The notes: a model not told the origin generated them from the letters alone. Shown: positions 23,079 through 30,766, counted from the first letter of the stretch. The stretch: 34,820 nt of DNA from an uncultured Dokdonia sp. (GCF_937910895.1 NZ_CALEMI010000071.1:1-34820); one strand, 5' to 3'. Made by a program: numbers and translations.

Positions 23079-24697
23079 TTATATCATCTGATATTCAGGT
23101 CTGATTTTAAAAGCGCGCATATCAAAGCAAAATCTCTTATATAAAGTGATTTTATAAAATCCAGATAAAAGCCTCTTTCCTACCCCACTTTTTACCTTTT
23201 TATGGGTGAATTTTAGATACTTCTTCAAGTTATAAGCCATAGCACTCAGATGCATCACTTTATTGGCTTGGTGGATCCCTATCGTGTTGATCTTCCTCAG
23301 CCCCATAAATTGGGTTAACGTACCAAAAACAGGTTCTACTGTACTCTGCCGTTTGGCTTTCATATAGCGTCCTTGTCGGCTGTTTACTCTACCGATGTTA
23401 CGTTCATATTCCTCTCGGTAATACGTCACCGTAAATTTCTTCTCCTGTGCACTCTTGCCTAAACATGCACTTCGTATCGGACAATCGATACATAACCCTT
23501 TTGATCCTCGGTATTCCTTCTTCTTCGTATGATTCTTCTTCTCTATAAATACTTTCTTAAATGGAATGATCTTTCCCTGTGGACATACATAATGATCCTT
23601 TTGCTCATCATACTCAAAACCATCGGGACCGCCTTTATACGTGCCGTGTGCGGGGATAAAACTCTTCAAACCCATTGCCTCTAAAAAAGCATAATTCTCG
23701 CCACTGCTATAGCCTGTATCGGCTACGCAATTTTGCCATACAAAACCTTCTTTCCATAAACGACGTTGTAAGCGTTTAGTTATATCTTCTAGCTGTTGAC
23801 TATCCTTCCCATCGGCATGATAGGCCTGTATATCGGTAATTACATGATGTGCCGTATCTACACTCAACTGACTACAATAATTAAGCTTCCTAGCCTTACC
23901 AGGTTTTACGCTGATACGAGCATCAGGATCTGTGGGACTGTCTTGCCTCCGACGAGTGTGCTTTCGCGAAAGCATAACGAGAGGAAGGCATTATTACTGG
24001 TATAACGACTCCCTTTATTCCCAGAACCTGGACGTTGGTCTTGGTCTTTTGACCATTTCTTGTTTCTCGATGTTATACCGTCTAACTGCTTTTGGTTGGC
24101 AGTAATAGTTTGCTGTTGCTCAGTTGCTTTATTATGCTTCGCTTTGCGAAAAACCTCTTTATCACGAGCACTAATATGACGGATCTCTGATAAATGAGCC
24201 TCCAAGTCTTGAGAAGGAACCTTCAGCTCCAAACTATCCATACTCGCATTGGCCTTTACAGGAGCAGAGTCTATGCACTGCGTATGACCGCTGACCATTC
24301 CTTTAGAAATACACATCTGTAAAATATGCGTAAAAACAGATTCAAATACGTCTTCTGGAAATAACTGACGCGTACGACTGATCGTACTATGCCAAGGTAA
24401 TTCTTCATCAATATCATACCCTAAAAAATAGAGAATGTCCAAGCGCATACTACAATGATCGATCAGCTTACGATCACTTATGATATTCTCTAAATAACCC
24501 ACTAAACAAAATTTAAAAAACACCACAGGATCAATACTCTTTTGACCACTACTTCCATAATACTGATCAGTATCCGAGTACAAAAAATCTAAGTGTAACA
24601 CTTCTTTTAAACGCCTATAGAAATTGATAATGGGAACACGATCGCTTAATTGAAAACTGTTGAATAATTTCTCTTGATAAATCTTAACTCCTTGCAT
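23079..24697 (-). pseudogene. IS1182-type transposase, frameshifted
   Basis: Two frames make up one transposase. The N-terminal half (24697 to about 23994) has the DUF772-like region S-I-D-P-V-V-F-F-K and L-P-W-H-S-T-I-S-R-T-R-Q-L, plus D-S-A-P-V-K-A-N-A-S-M-D-S. The C-terminal half (from about 23943 to 23079) resumes at S-P-T-D-P-D-A-R-I-S and carries the A-D-T-G-Y-S-S-G, C-x2-C-P and Q-S-T-V-E-P-V-F-G blocks. Between them are about 50 bases centred on the palindrome GCTTTCGCGAAAGC, where relatives have only T-H-Y (from memory). The element is probably not autonomous. Confidence 0.85.
23960..23973. repeat. TTTCGCGAAA palindrome inside the transposase
   Basis: GCTTTCGCGAAAGC at the exact point where the transposase frame changes. 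The imperfect arms GCCTTCC...CG and CG...GGAGGC extend the symmetry to about 45 bases. Confidence 0.9.
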
Positions 24698-24810
24698 ACA
24701 ACAAGTTACTAATTTTATGTATTTTTAGCAAGACTTGTGCAACAGGCACAACGTATATATTTCATAACTAGTCAGTTGCTTAAACGAAGTTAAAGCGTAT
24801 TTGCTGGTCC

Positions 24811-24830
24811 GCCAAATTTTTTAATTTGGC
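24811..24830. repeat. Perfect 8-bp hairpin
   Basis: GCCAAATT, loop TTTT, AATTTGGC, in the gap before the GGDEF gene. Confidence 0.85.
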
Positions 24831-24869
24831 TTATTGAGAAAAAAGATAATAAGAAAAATTAAAAAATTC

Positions 24870-24918
24870 GGCTCGTGCTTCATCCGAAAATATTTTCATA
24901 ATTTGTACGCTACGAGCC
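24870..24918. repeat. Long hairpin GGCTCGT...ACGAGCC
   Basis: GGCTCGT (24870-24876) pairs with ACGAGCC (24912-24918) across a 35-base loop that contains CCGAAAATATTTTC. Just after it lies GTTGTGGTGCATTATGC (24931-24947). The layout is like cassette or recombination-site DNA. Confidence 0.6.
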
Positions 24919-24991
24919 ATATACAGATACGTTGTGGTGCATTATGCACTTAAACGGAAAGTATCTTATAAATTTTTGAAAAAAATTATGA

Positions 24992-25999
24992 ATGAATTGG
25001 TTGATTGAGAATATTGAATGGGTTTTCAGTGGTGTAGGTGTAGCCTTGGTTTCATTGGTTGTAAAACTCATCTTGTCAAAAAAAAAGAAGCAAACTGAAG
25101 GAAGTAACAATATAACTATTCATTCAAATAATAAAGGCAGTGGAAACAGAAATACTATAATTTCAAATTCAACAATAATAACTCATGAAAGTGATAACTT
25201 GGAGATTGAAGAGGAAATTTCAAATGCAGATCCTCGAAGAGATTGGCTATCTAAGAAAGAAAAATATTTGAATGAGCCTCCTTATCTGTTAAGCAGAGAA
25301 AAAGGTAGAAGTTTTGTTGAAAATGATATACCTGCATTAATTTACAAATATTCTAAGGCGAATAGAGTAAATAAAGCCATTGTGTTTTTAGATATAGATC
25401 AACAAACCATAATTAACAAGGTACACGGAGATGATGTTGGTGATATTGTATTAACAGTTATAGCATCAATTTTAGCTGATAATAAGAGATTTAATTACAG
25501 AGGAAGATGCGGAGATGATACATTCTTTGGATTTAACGAATACTCTGAATCTACCAGACTGAGAAGAAACTGTGAAAAGATACTGAGTAAAATTAGAAAA
25601 TTTGATTGGGACTCAATTTCACCTGAATTAAGAGTAACTGTATCAATTGGATTCTCTATATACAATCCAAATGATACTCCAAGTGAATGGCTATCGAAAG
25701 CTGCCCACGCGATGCTCAGTGGGAAGAAAAAAGGGGGAAATCAAGTTGTTGCGGGTCCGATGTTTTATGGTAAAATAGCAACTAAAAGAAAAAGAGAATC
25801 TAAGGCCGAAAGACAAAGAAGAATCAAGGAAGAAAAATATATGACCCAGAAGAGAACCGAATTGGAAGAAAAAGATATCGTTAATAAGAAACTTAACCAG
25901 ACCGAGCAGGACAAATCAAAGAAATCAGAAAGAATCGACTATGGACAAGTATATTATGGTTCTGGAAGGTTTAGTTTTTCCGATCATGGAATTAGCTAA
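24992..25999 (+). CDS. Membrane-anchored GGDEF-like protein with degenerate signature
   Basis: This 335-residue protein has an N-terminal hydrophobic segment W-V-F-S-G-V-G-V-A-L-V-S (10-21), matching the SGIGV-type transmembrane module seen in bacterial conflict proteins. An Asn/Ser/Gly-rich linker (38-65) follows, then a GGDEF-fold domain (about 125-255). F-L-D-I-D (132-136) gives the first metal ligand and H-G-D-D-V-G-D (145-151) is conserved, but the GGDEF loop reads C-G-D-D-T (173-177) and the RxxD inhibitory site is absent. V-S-I-G-F-S (near 215) and the K-K-K-G-G-N end of the fold are normal. A charged, probably coiled tail follows (260-315). It may be an altered cyclase or a nucleotide sensor. 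Confidence 0.8.
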   Translation: MNWLIENIEWVFSGVGVALVSLVVKLILSKKKKQTEGSNNITIHSNNKGSGNRNTIISNSTIITHESDNLEIEEEISNADPRRDWLSKKEKYLNEPPYLLSREKGRSFVENDIPALIYKYSKANRVNKAIVFLDIDQQTIINKVHGDDVGDIVLTVIASILADNKRFNYRGRCGDDTFFGFNEYSESTRLRRNCEKILSKIRKFDWDSISPELRVTVSIGFSIYNPNDTPSEWLSKAAHAMLSGKKKGGNQVVAGPMFYGKIATKRKRESKAERQRRIKEEKYMTQKRTELEEKDIVNKKLNQTEQDKSKKSERIDYGQVYYGSGRFSFSDHGIS

Positions 26000-26017
26000 A
26001 GTATTAACGACACCACA

Positions 26018-26099
26018 ATCGAGTAGCCTGACGCGATGAAAACTCACCGCGTTGAGGCTCTCACACCACCGTACATACGGGTCTCGTATACGGCGGTTC
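26018..26099 (-). ncRNA. Group II intron 3' fragment: domains V and VI
   Basis: On the minus strand, a 35-nt domain V-like hairpin (26099-26065) starts G-A-A-C-C-G-C-C-G-T and ends A-C-G-G-T-G-G-T with the internal bulge expected for domain V. It is followed by GTGAGAG and a domain VI-like stem (26058-26026; AGGC...GCCT ends with ACGCG/CGCGT inside), then TACTCGATT at the intron end. No reverse transcriptase or domains I-IV are found upstream on that strand, so it is a remnant. The call rests on my recollection of Bacteroidetes group II intron ends plus the pairing. Confidence 0.72.
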
Positions 26100-26258
26100 G
26101 ATAATTATACTTCTCGTTTGTAATAATCGATTAAACTAATATCACCCCAGATGGTGTTCGATTATATCACGTTCCGAAAAACAAACACATCATTGAATTA
26201 TTTGCTATTTTAAACACCTAAAATACCGTCCCATTTTATAGAGTAAACTAATTAAATG

Positions 26259-26290
26259 TATCTTTGATAGTATCAAATGATAGTATCAAA
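26259..26290 (+). promoter_or_regulatory. Tandem operator over a TAnnTTTG promoter element
   Basis: Two overlapping copies of TGATAGTATCAAA (26265-26277 and 26278-26290) make near-palindromes TTTGATAGTATCAAA. They overlap TATCTTTG (26259-26266), which fits the flavobacterial -7 consensus TAnnTTTG, and end one base before the chosen Fic start codon. Confidence 0.6.
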
Positions 26291-26291
26291 G

Positions 26292-27245
26292 ATGAAGCCT
26301 CCTTACGAAATAACAACCTCTATTTTAAAACTGCTAACGTCTATTTCAGAAAAAATAGGAGAAGTGAATGCGCATTTATTAAACAAACCTTCCCCTACCT
26401 TAAGAAAACAGCACAGAATTAAAACGATCCATGCTTCTTTAAAAATTGAAGGAAACACCCTCACTGAAGAACAAATCACAGCACTTCTTGAAAACAAGAG
26501 AGTCATAGGCCCCAAAAAAGATATCGTGGAAGTATTAAACGCCATCAACATCTATGAACATTTAGATAAATACAATCCTTTTAACGAAACCTCTTTCCTA
26601 AAAGCGCATCAACTCTTGATGGAAGGGCTTATTGAAAATTCTGGGAACTATAGAAATCAACCTGTCGGCATTGTCAAAGGTTCAAAAGTGGAGCATCTAG
26701 CTCCTCCTCATGGAAATGTTCCCTACTTAATGAAAGACCTTTTTGAATACGTACAGAAGTCAGAAGAAATTGAATTGATAAAAAGCTGTGTTTTTCATTA
26801 TGAAATGGAGTTTATACACCCTTTTTTAGATGGGAACAGTAGAATGGGAAGAGTATGGCAAACGTTGATTTTAATGGAAAAATATCCCATTTTCGAGTTT
26901 TTACCCTTTGAAACGTTAATCAGTAACGACCAAGAAAAATATTACAAAGCCTTATCAGAAAGTGACAAAGCTGGAAAATCAACAACATTTATTGAATATA
27001 TGTTAAGTGTCATTGATCGTTCGTTAAGTGAATTATTAAATTTTAATAATCGAACATTTACCGAAAAAGACCGATTAGCCTATTTTGTTTCTTTGGATAA
27101 AACCGAATTTACAAGAAAAGAGTACATGAATGTTTTTAAGGATATTTCATCAGCGACGGCGAGTAGAGATTTAAAAAAGGGCGTAGAATTAGATCTATTT
27201 GAGAAAATAGGAGAAAAAAACAGAACAACGTATCGTTTGAAATAA
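26292..27245 (+). CDS. Fic family protein with C-terminal winged helix
   Basis: This 317-residue protein has a Fic domain, which usually transfers AMP or another nucleotide part to a target protein. The active site reads H-P-F-L-D-G-N-S-R-M-G-R (from His176), with Ser where the consensus has Gly (GNGR). The N-terminal autoinhibitory helix S-L-K-I-E-G (49-54) matches the class II S-x-x-x-E-G motif. The C-terminal ~70 residues look like a winged helix that could bind DNA. I chose ATG 26292 (MKPPYEIT), since the ATG at 26277 lies within the operator. It is probably autoregulated. Confidence 0.9.
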   Translation: MKPPYEITTSILKLLTSISEKIGEVNAHLLNKPSPTLRKQHRIKTIHASLKIEGNTLTEEQITALLENKRVIGPKKDIVEVLNAINIYEHLDKYNPFNETSFLKAHQLLMEGLIENSGNYRNQPVGIVKGSKVEHLAPPHGNVPYLMKDLFEYVQKSEEIELIKSCVFHYEMEFIHPFLDGNSRMGRVWQTLILMEKYPIFEFLPFETLISNDQEKYYKALSESDKAGKSTTFIEYMLSVIDRSLSELLNFNNRTFTEKDRLAYFVSLDKTEFTRKEYMNVFKDISSATASRDLKKGVELDLFEKIGEKNRTTYRLK

Positions 27246-27313
27246 CGGGGATTGTAGGGAAGCCTACACTATTGACTATGCTGGGAAAGAAGGTTCATTA
27301 AATAATATTATCG

Positions 27314-27336
27314 TATTTAGAATATACTTTTAAACT
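27314..27336. repeat. 23-bp direct repeat, left copy
   Basis: TATTTAGAATATACTTTTAA plus ACT; matches 27790-27812 with one change. The two copies bracket the gene at 27394. Confidence 0.85.
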
Positions 27337-27393
27337 CACCACCCGATACAATCGTGCGGTAGCAAAGCTAATTAATTAAATTTCTACAAGAAA

Positions 27394-27696
27394 ATGCCGA
27401 TGTACCCACCAAGAAATAGTGCAACTAAAAAACGAGAAATTCTTGATAGAAAAGTATTCGAATTTCTTCAATCACGAAATTTAGATGTAAAACACGAAAA
27501 ACAATTAAAAAAGGCAGAGCTAGTCCGTTCAGCTAAACTTAATTACTTGAAAGCTAGACTTTTATTAGCTAATACGTACGCTTCTGAATTTGAAACCGAT
27601 GTGGAATTAATAGATAAGTTAAACAAAGAAATATCACTTTGCGAAGGGTATTCCTACGAAGAAATTATTGAGTTCAGTTTAAAATATTCTAGATAA
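27394..27696 (+). CDS. Small helical protein, function unknown
   Basis: This 100-residue protein is almost entirely charged and helical: Lys/Arg-rich at the start (R-N-S-A-T-K-K-R-E-I-L-D-R-K) and Glu-rich at the end. It has no signal peptide and no motif I recognise. The ATG at 27394 is preceded by TACAAGAAA. It lies alone between direct repeats (27314, 27790) and inverted repeats (CGTGCGGT at 27353, ACCGCACG at 27703), as a cassette would. Confidence 0.6.
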   Translation: MPMYPPRNSATKKREILDRKVFEFLQSRNLDVKHEKQLKKAELVRSAKLNYLKARLLLANTYASEFETDVELIDKLNKEISLCEGYSYEEIIEFSLKYSR

Positions 27697-28029
27697 TAAG
27701 TAACCGCACGCTAGCCCACAATTGCATCACGTTCCAAAAACTACTATCTCATTAAATCGTTTTCTATAACAAAAAAATAACGGATACGATATTTAAAATA
27801 TACTTTTAAACTGCCCTATTTTTAAGTAAGCCTACAAAAAGGGGTAGCTTACAGAAGAACTGAGTTAAAAAATTACTATTTTTAGCTTGACCAATGTTCA
27901 TTGCTTAGTTTGCTTGCATCTGACTTTCCTTCAGAAAATGCTCACACATAAACACGCAACTTTCCAGATCCATAAGCGTTGGTATAAATTAAAATCTGAA
28001 CGTATATGTAGAATTAAATAAATAGTTTG
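27697..28029. other. 333-base gap with repeat copies and a hairpin
   Basis: It holds ACCGCACG (27703-27710), a ~50 bp copy (27721-27770) of 26161-26211, the right copy of the 23-bp repeat (27790-27812) and a bulged hairpin GTAAGCCTAC/GTAGCTTAC (27826-27852). No gene is seen. Confidence 0.75.
27790..27812. repeat. 23-bp direct repeat, right copy
   Basis: TATTTAAAATATACTTTTAA plus ACT; pairs with 27314-27336. Confidence 0.85.
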
Positions 28030-28635
28030 ATGCGAATAATAATAATCTTTACACTCTTAATAACATCTTGTATGTCCAATTCAAATAAAAGTATAGATAG
28101 TCATACTACTGCCGACAATACTATAAAATCTGACTCAACCCGAACCATACTTTACAGCTTTACCAAACAAGGCAAAGGTAAATGGCGCGTACAGGATGAT
28201 GTCGTTATGGGCGGCCGTTCAGACAGCCAACTCAAGATCACAGATGAAAATTATGCACGATTCTCTGGTCAGGTTTCTTTAGAAAATAATGGTGGTTTTT
28301 GTTCCATCCATCAAACAGTTGAAAAGGATCCTTACATTATTTCTGATAAATCAAAGTCCTTTTTGTTGCTTTTAAATGGGGATGGCAAAGATTATAACTT
28401 CCGAGTTAGAACACCAAATGGACGTCACTCTTACGGTTTTACTTTTCCTACCAAAGGTGATGGTAAATGGGAAACTATCACTATTCCATTTAATAAGATG
28501 GAAGCTACATACCACGGAGAACCAGTAGAAGTCCCTAATTATGCTGGAGAAAATGTAGTAGAAACGCAATTGTTGATTGGCAACAAAAAAGAAGAAACTT
28601 TTGAATTGTTGATAGAATCTATTGAAGTTATCTAA
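28030..28635 (+). CDS. CIA30-domain lipoprotein
   Basis: This 201-residue protein has a lipoprotein signal M-R-I-I-I-I-F-T-L-L-I-T-S-C (Cys14). The mature part matches the CIA30 (complex I intermediate-associated protein 30) fold: W-R-V-Q-D-D-V-V-M-G-G-R-S-D near 53-66, then F-S-G-x-V-S-L-E-N-N-G-G-F near 78-90 and a galactose-binding-like beta sandwich. Bacterial members are not tied to complex I, and the role here is unknown. I chose ATG 28030 over the TTG one codon earlier. It ends the accessory stretch with the gene at 28748. Confidence 0.85.
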   Translation: MRIIIIFTLLITSCMSNSNKSIDSHTTADNTIKSDSTRTILYSFTKQGKGKWRVQDDVVMGGRSDSQLKITDENYARFSGQVSLENNGGFCSIHQTVEKDPYIISDKSKSFLLLLNGDGKDYNFRVRTPNGRHSYGFTFPTKGDGKWETITIPFNKMEATYHGEPVEVPNYAGENVVETQLLIGNKKEETFELLIESIEVI

Positions 28636-28661
28636 TCTAGATATTTTAAAGAAAACCCTAA

Positions 28662-28691
28662 TAAAAGGTATTGAACCACAGAGCAAGCTCT
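28662..28691. repeat. AAAAGGTATTRAACCA element plus hairpin, copy 1
   Basis: TAAAAGGTATTGAACCACAG then the hairpin AGAGC-AA-GCTCT (28680-28691). It matches 30583-30621 in the 5' half. Confidence 0.7.
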
Positions 28692-28747
28692 AGACACTAA
28701 AAATCGAACAAAGGGTCATACATGGTAGCAATACCTTATAAAACATC

Positions 28748-29176
28748 ATGAAAGTACTAATTATCACCTTATTTTTACTCTCCAATTTGACCTTATTCTC
28801 ACAGTCGGATCTATTCATTGGTGATTATTACCGTACGCTTGGGAATGAAGAAAATCATAGCATTGAATATACATTGACTTTACATCAAGACGGAACATTT
28901 ATCTTCCATTCTTATTCAAATAATAAACTAGGAATGCCTCCCGAAGTCCATAAATACGGAAAAGGAAAATGGATTGTAAAAGGTAAAGTGATTACGTTCT
29001 TAACAGATGAAGAAAAAGACTTTGACGAAAAATATACTTTGAATTTTAATAATTCTAGAGCACGATTTGTAACCAAACATCCAAGAGACAAAACGGACCG
29101 AATCATTAAAACAAAGCTTCAGTTTTTTGATTCTGAAATCCCTTGGATAAAAACCATTGATATTTTTAAAATCTAA
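28748..29176 (+). CDS. Secreted protein of unknown function
   Basis: This 142-residue protein has a signal peptide (residues 1-19, cut after F-S-Q). The mature part is beta-rich with the pattern G-D-Y-Y-R-T-L, H-Q-D-G-T-F-I-F-H-S-Y and G-K-G-K-W-I-V-K-G-K-V-I-T-F, like the small lipocalin-like or copper-resistance-NlpE-like proteins of Bacteroidetes. I do not recognise a defined family. It is 112 bases from the CIA30 gene and may have its own promoter. Confidence 0.7.
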   Translation: MKVLIITLFLLSNLTLFSQSDLFIGDYYRTLGNEENHSIEYTLTLHQDGTFIFHSYSNNKLGMPPEVHKYGKGKWIVKGKVITFLTDEEKDFDEKYTLNFNNSRARFVTKHPRDKTDRIIKTKLQFFDSEIPWIKTIDIFKI

Positions 29177-29284
29177 CAGATCATTGAATTGTTATATCCT
29201 AACAAAAAAACAATTATTAAACTCTCACATTCAGCACTAAAGATAAAGAACCCGTAATCACAAATTACATAATCCTAAATACTT

Positions 29285-30475
29285 TTATTTTTTAACAAAC
29301 TTCAACGTTTTCGATGCCTGGTTATTTGTATCAACCTTTAAGAAATAGACGCCTTTAGCATAGGTGCTCACATCTAATTGGACGTTGTCTTCATTCGTAT
29401 GGTTGCTATTTACTAGTTGCTGTCCTGTAACGGAGTATACCGATATGCTTGATATGGAGTTTCCATCTACTTGCAGAATGTCATTTGTAGGGTTTGGATA
29501 GAGGCGTATACCCGTTTCATTTAAAAAATCATCGGTAGCTAATAGCTGCGCAGTTTGACCTCCAAAATAGAAATGACCAAAAAAGGCACCATTCGATTGG
29601 CTAAAATCAAAAGGAGTCGCACTCACTTCTACACCTGTGTTTACGTCAATACCAACCATAGAAGTGGGATTAGGTCGCTTAAAATAATAGATTCCGCTAA
29701 ACGGATCTAGTGCGCTTCCTTCAAGCTCAATACTCTCGCCTATAGATGTTGGCGATATCGTGTTAACAGCTCCCGTAATAGGATTTATATGAACAAAGAA
29801 TAGCTCAGCAGGAGAATTGTTTCTTCCAATCGCATATAATTTTCTATCAGCAGCATTGTAGACTAAATTATTAAAATATGCAAATTCAGAGGTATCCACA
29901 ATTGGCGAATGAACCACCGCTCCTGTTGAAATATCGACAGAGAGAATTCTATCTTCCGAAAACACATGATACCATTGATTTTGTAAATCTATTGCTGTAC
30001 CAGCAACCGTAATGGTATTTGTATCGGCAAAAGGACTTGTGGATATGGGGGTTACTACTCCCGTGGCTGGATCTATTTTTGACAAAAATACACCACTGTC
30101 GACACCACCTCGCTCTAATCCGATGATTTCCTGAGTGATTTCATTGTACATAAAATTTTGAAAAATAGGCTCTTGACTTGTCGTCATTGCATTTTGGTGA
30201 ACGAGTTCTCCAGTATTCATGTCTAGACCGATAAATGTATCTATATCTGAAAAATAATAAATTCCTAAAATAGGATCTACTGTAAAAGAAAAATTAGCGA
30301 CACCTATCGCGTACGATGTATCAGAAATATCTCCTATTTGACCATTTATTGTATTGACTGTGGCTAAATACGTTACATCTGGATTACTATTCCTAGATAT
30401 ACCATATATCTGATTGTTTTGAGCGAAGTTGGGTAAGACAAAAAACAAGCATAATACTAGTAAAATTTTCTTCAT
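29285..30475 (-). CDS. T9SS type A sorting domain protein with propeller-like repeats
   Basis: The 396-residue secreted protein has a signal peptide (1-18, ending F-A-Q). It has about five blocks of 50-60 residues with the pattern Y-Y-F..D..T-G-x-V, seen as I-Y-G-I-S-R-N-S, Y-Y-F-S-D-I-D-T-F-I-G-L-D and L-Y-A-I-G-R-N-N, suggesting a beta-propeller. The C-terminal ~75 residues (from about 325, L-Y-P-N-P-T-N-D-I-L-Q-V) form a type A T9SS sorting domain ending K-T-L-K-F-V-K-K. It is therefore exported through the outer membrane and probably held on the surface. Function is unknown. It is monocistronic. Confidence 0.9.
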   Translation of the reverse strand: MKKILLVLCLFFVLPNFAQNNQIYGISRNSNPDVTYLATVNTINGQIGDISDTSYAIGVANFSFTVDPILGIYYFSDIDTFIGLDMNTGELVHQNAMTTSQEPIFQNFMYNEITQEIIGLERGGVDSGVFLSKIDPATGVVTPISTSPFADTNTITVAGTAIDLQNQWYHVFSEDRILSVDISTGAVVHSPIVDTSEFAYFNNLVYNAADRKLYAIGRNNSPAELFFVHINPITGAVNTISPTSIGESIELEGSALDPFSGIYYFKRPNPTSMVGIDVNTGVEVSATPFDFSQSNGAFFGHFYFGGQTAQLLATDDFLNETGIRLYPNPTNDILQVDGNSISSISVYSVTGQQLVNSNHTNEDNVQLDVSTYAKGVYFLKVDTNNQASKTLKFVKK

Positions 30476-30582
30476 AATTCTTTTTTTACTAAAATTAATA
30501 AAAAATAGCTTGTCAGCTCATAACCAATAGTTAAAAAATTATAACGGCTAAAATGCTAAAAGATATCTATAGATATATCGGA

Positions 30583-30621
30583 TAAAAGGTATTAAACCAT
30601 AGATCCCGCTTTCAGCGGGAT
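30583..30621. repeat. AAAAGGTATTRAACCA element plus hairpin, copy 2
   Basis: TAAAAGGTATTAAACCATAG, then the perfect hairpin ATCCCGCT-TTC-AGCGGGAT (30603-30621). Confidence 0.8.
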
Positions 30622-30756
30622 TAGTTCAACTACCTATTTTGTATGTGTCTTTCAGACTTTACAAAACAGCATTTCACTAAAAAAATGACCTGATATTCTC
30701 TTCTCTATGAATACTTCTGAGATTTTTATTTATTTATAAGATCGTCGATTATACTA

Positions 30757-30766
30757 TTTCGCGAAA
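30757..30766. repeat. TTTCGCGAAA core, intergenic copy
   Basis: The 10-bp core only; the left flank is ACTA, so the outer arms are not symmetric. Confidence 0.85.

Larger units (their letters stand above)
23016..24743. mobile_element. IS1182-type insertion sequence
   Basis: About 1.73 kb bounded by 12-bp perfect terminal inverted repeats GTTGCACAAGTC (23016-23027) and its complement (24732-24743). It encodes one long transposase on the minus strand, broken by a frameshift. I see no clear target duplication: the flanks read TAACC and AGGCA. The IS lies inside a boundary-like sequence between the two-TM gene and the GGDEF gene. Confidence 0.85.

Noticed and set aside
23906-24005. Programmed ribosomal frameshift in the transposase
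   Set aside because: There is no A-rich slippery heptamer at the junction, and the region contains apparently extra palindromic DNA, so decay by insertion is the simpler reading.
26277-26291. ATG 26277 as the Fic start
   Set aside because: It is part of the tandem operator; MKPPYEIT at 26292 is the expected N-terminus.
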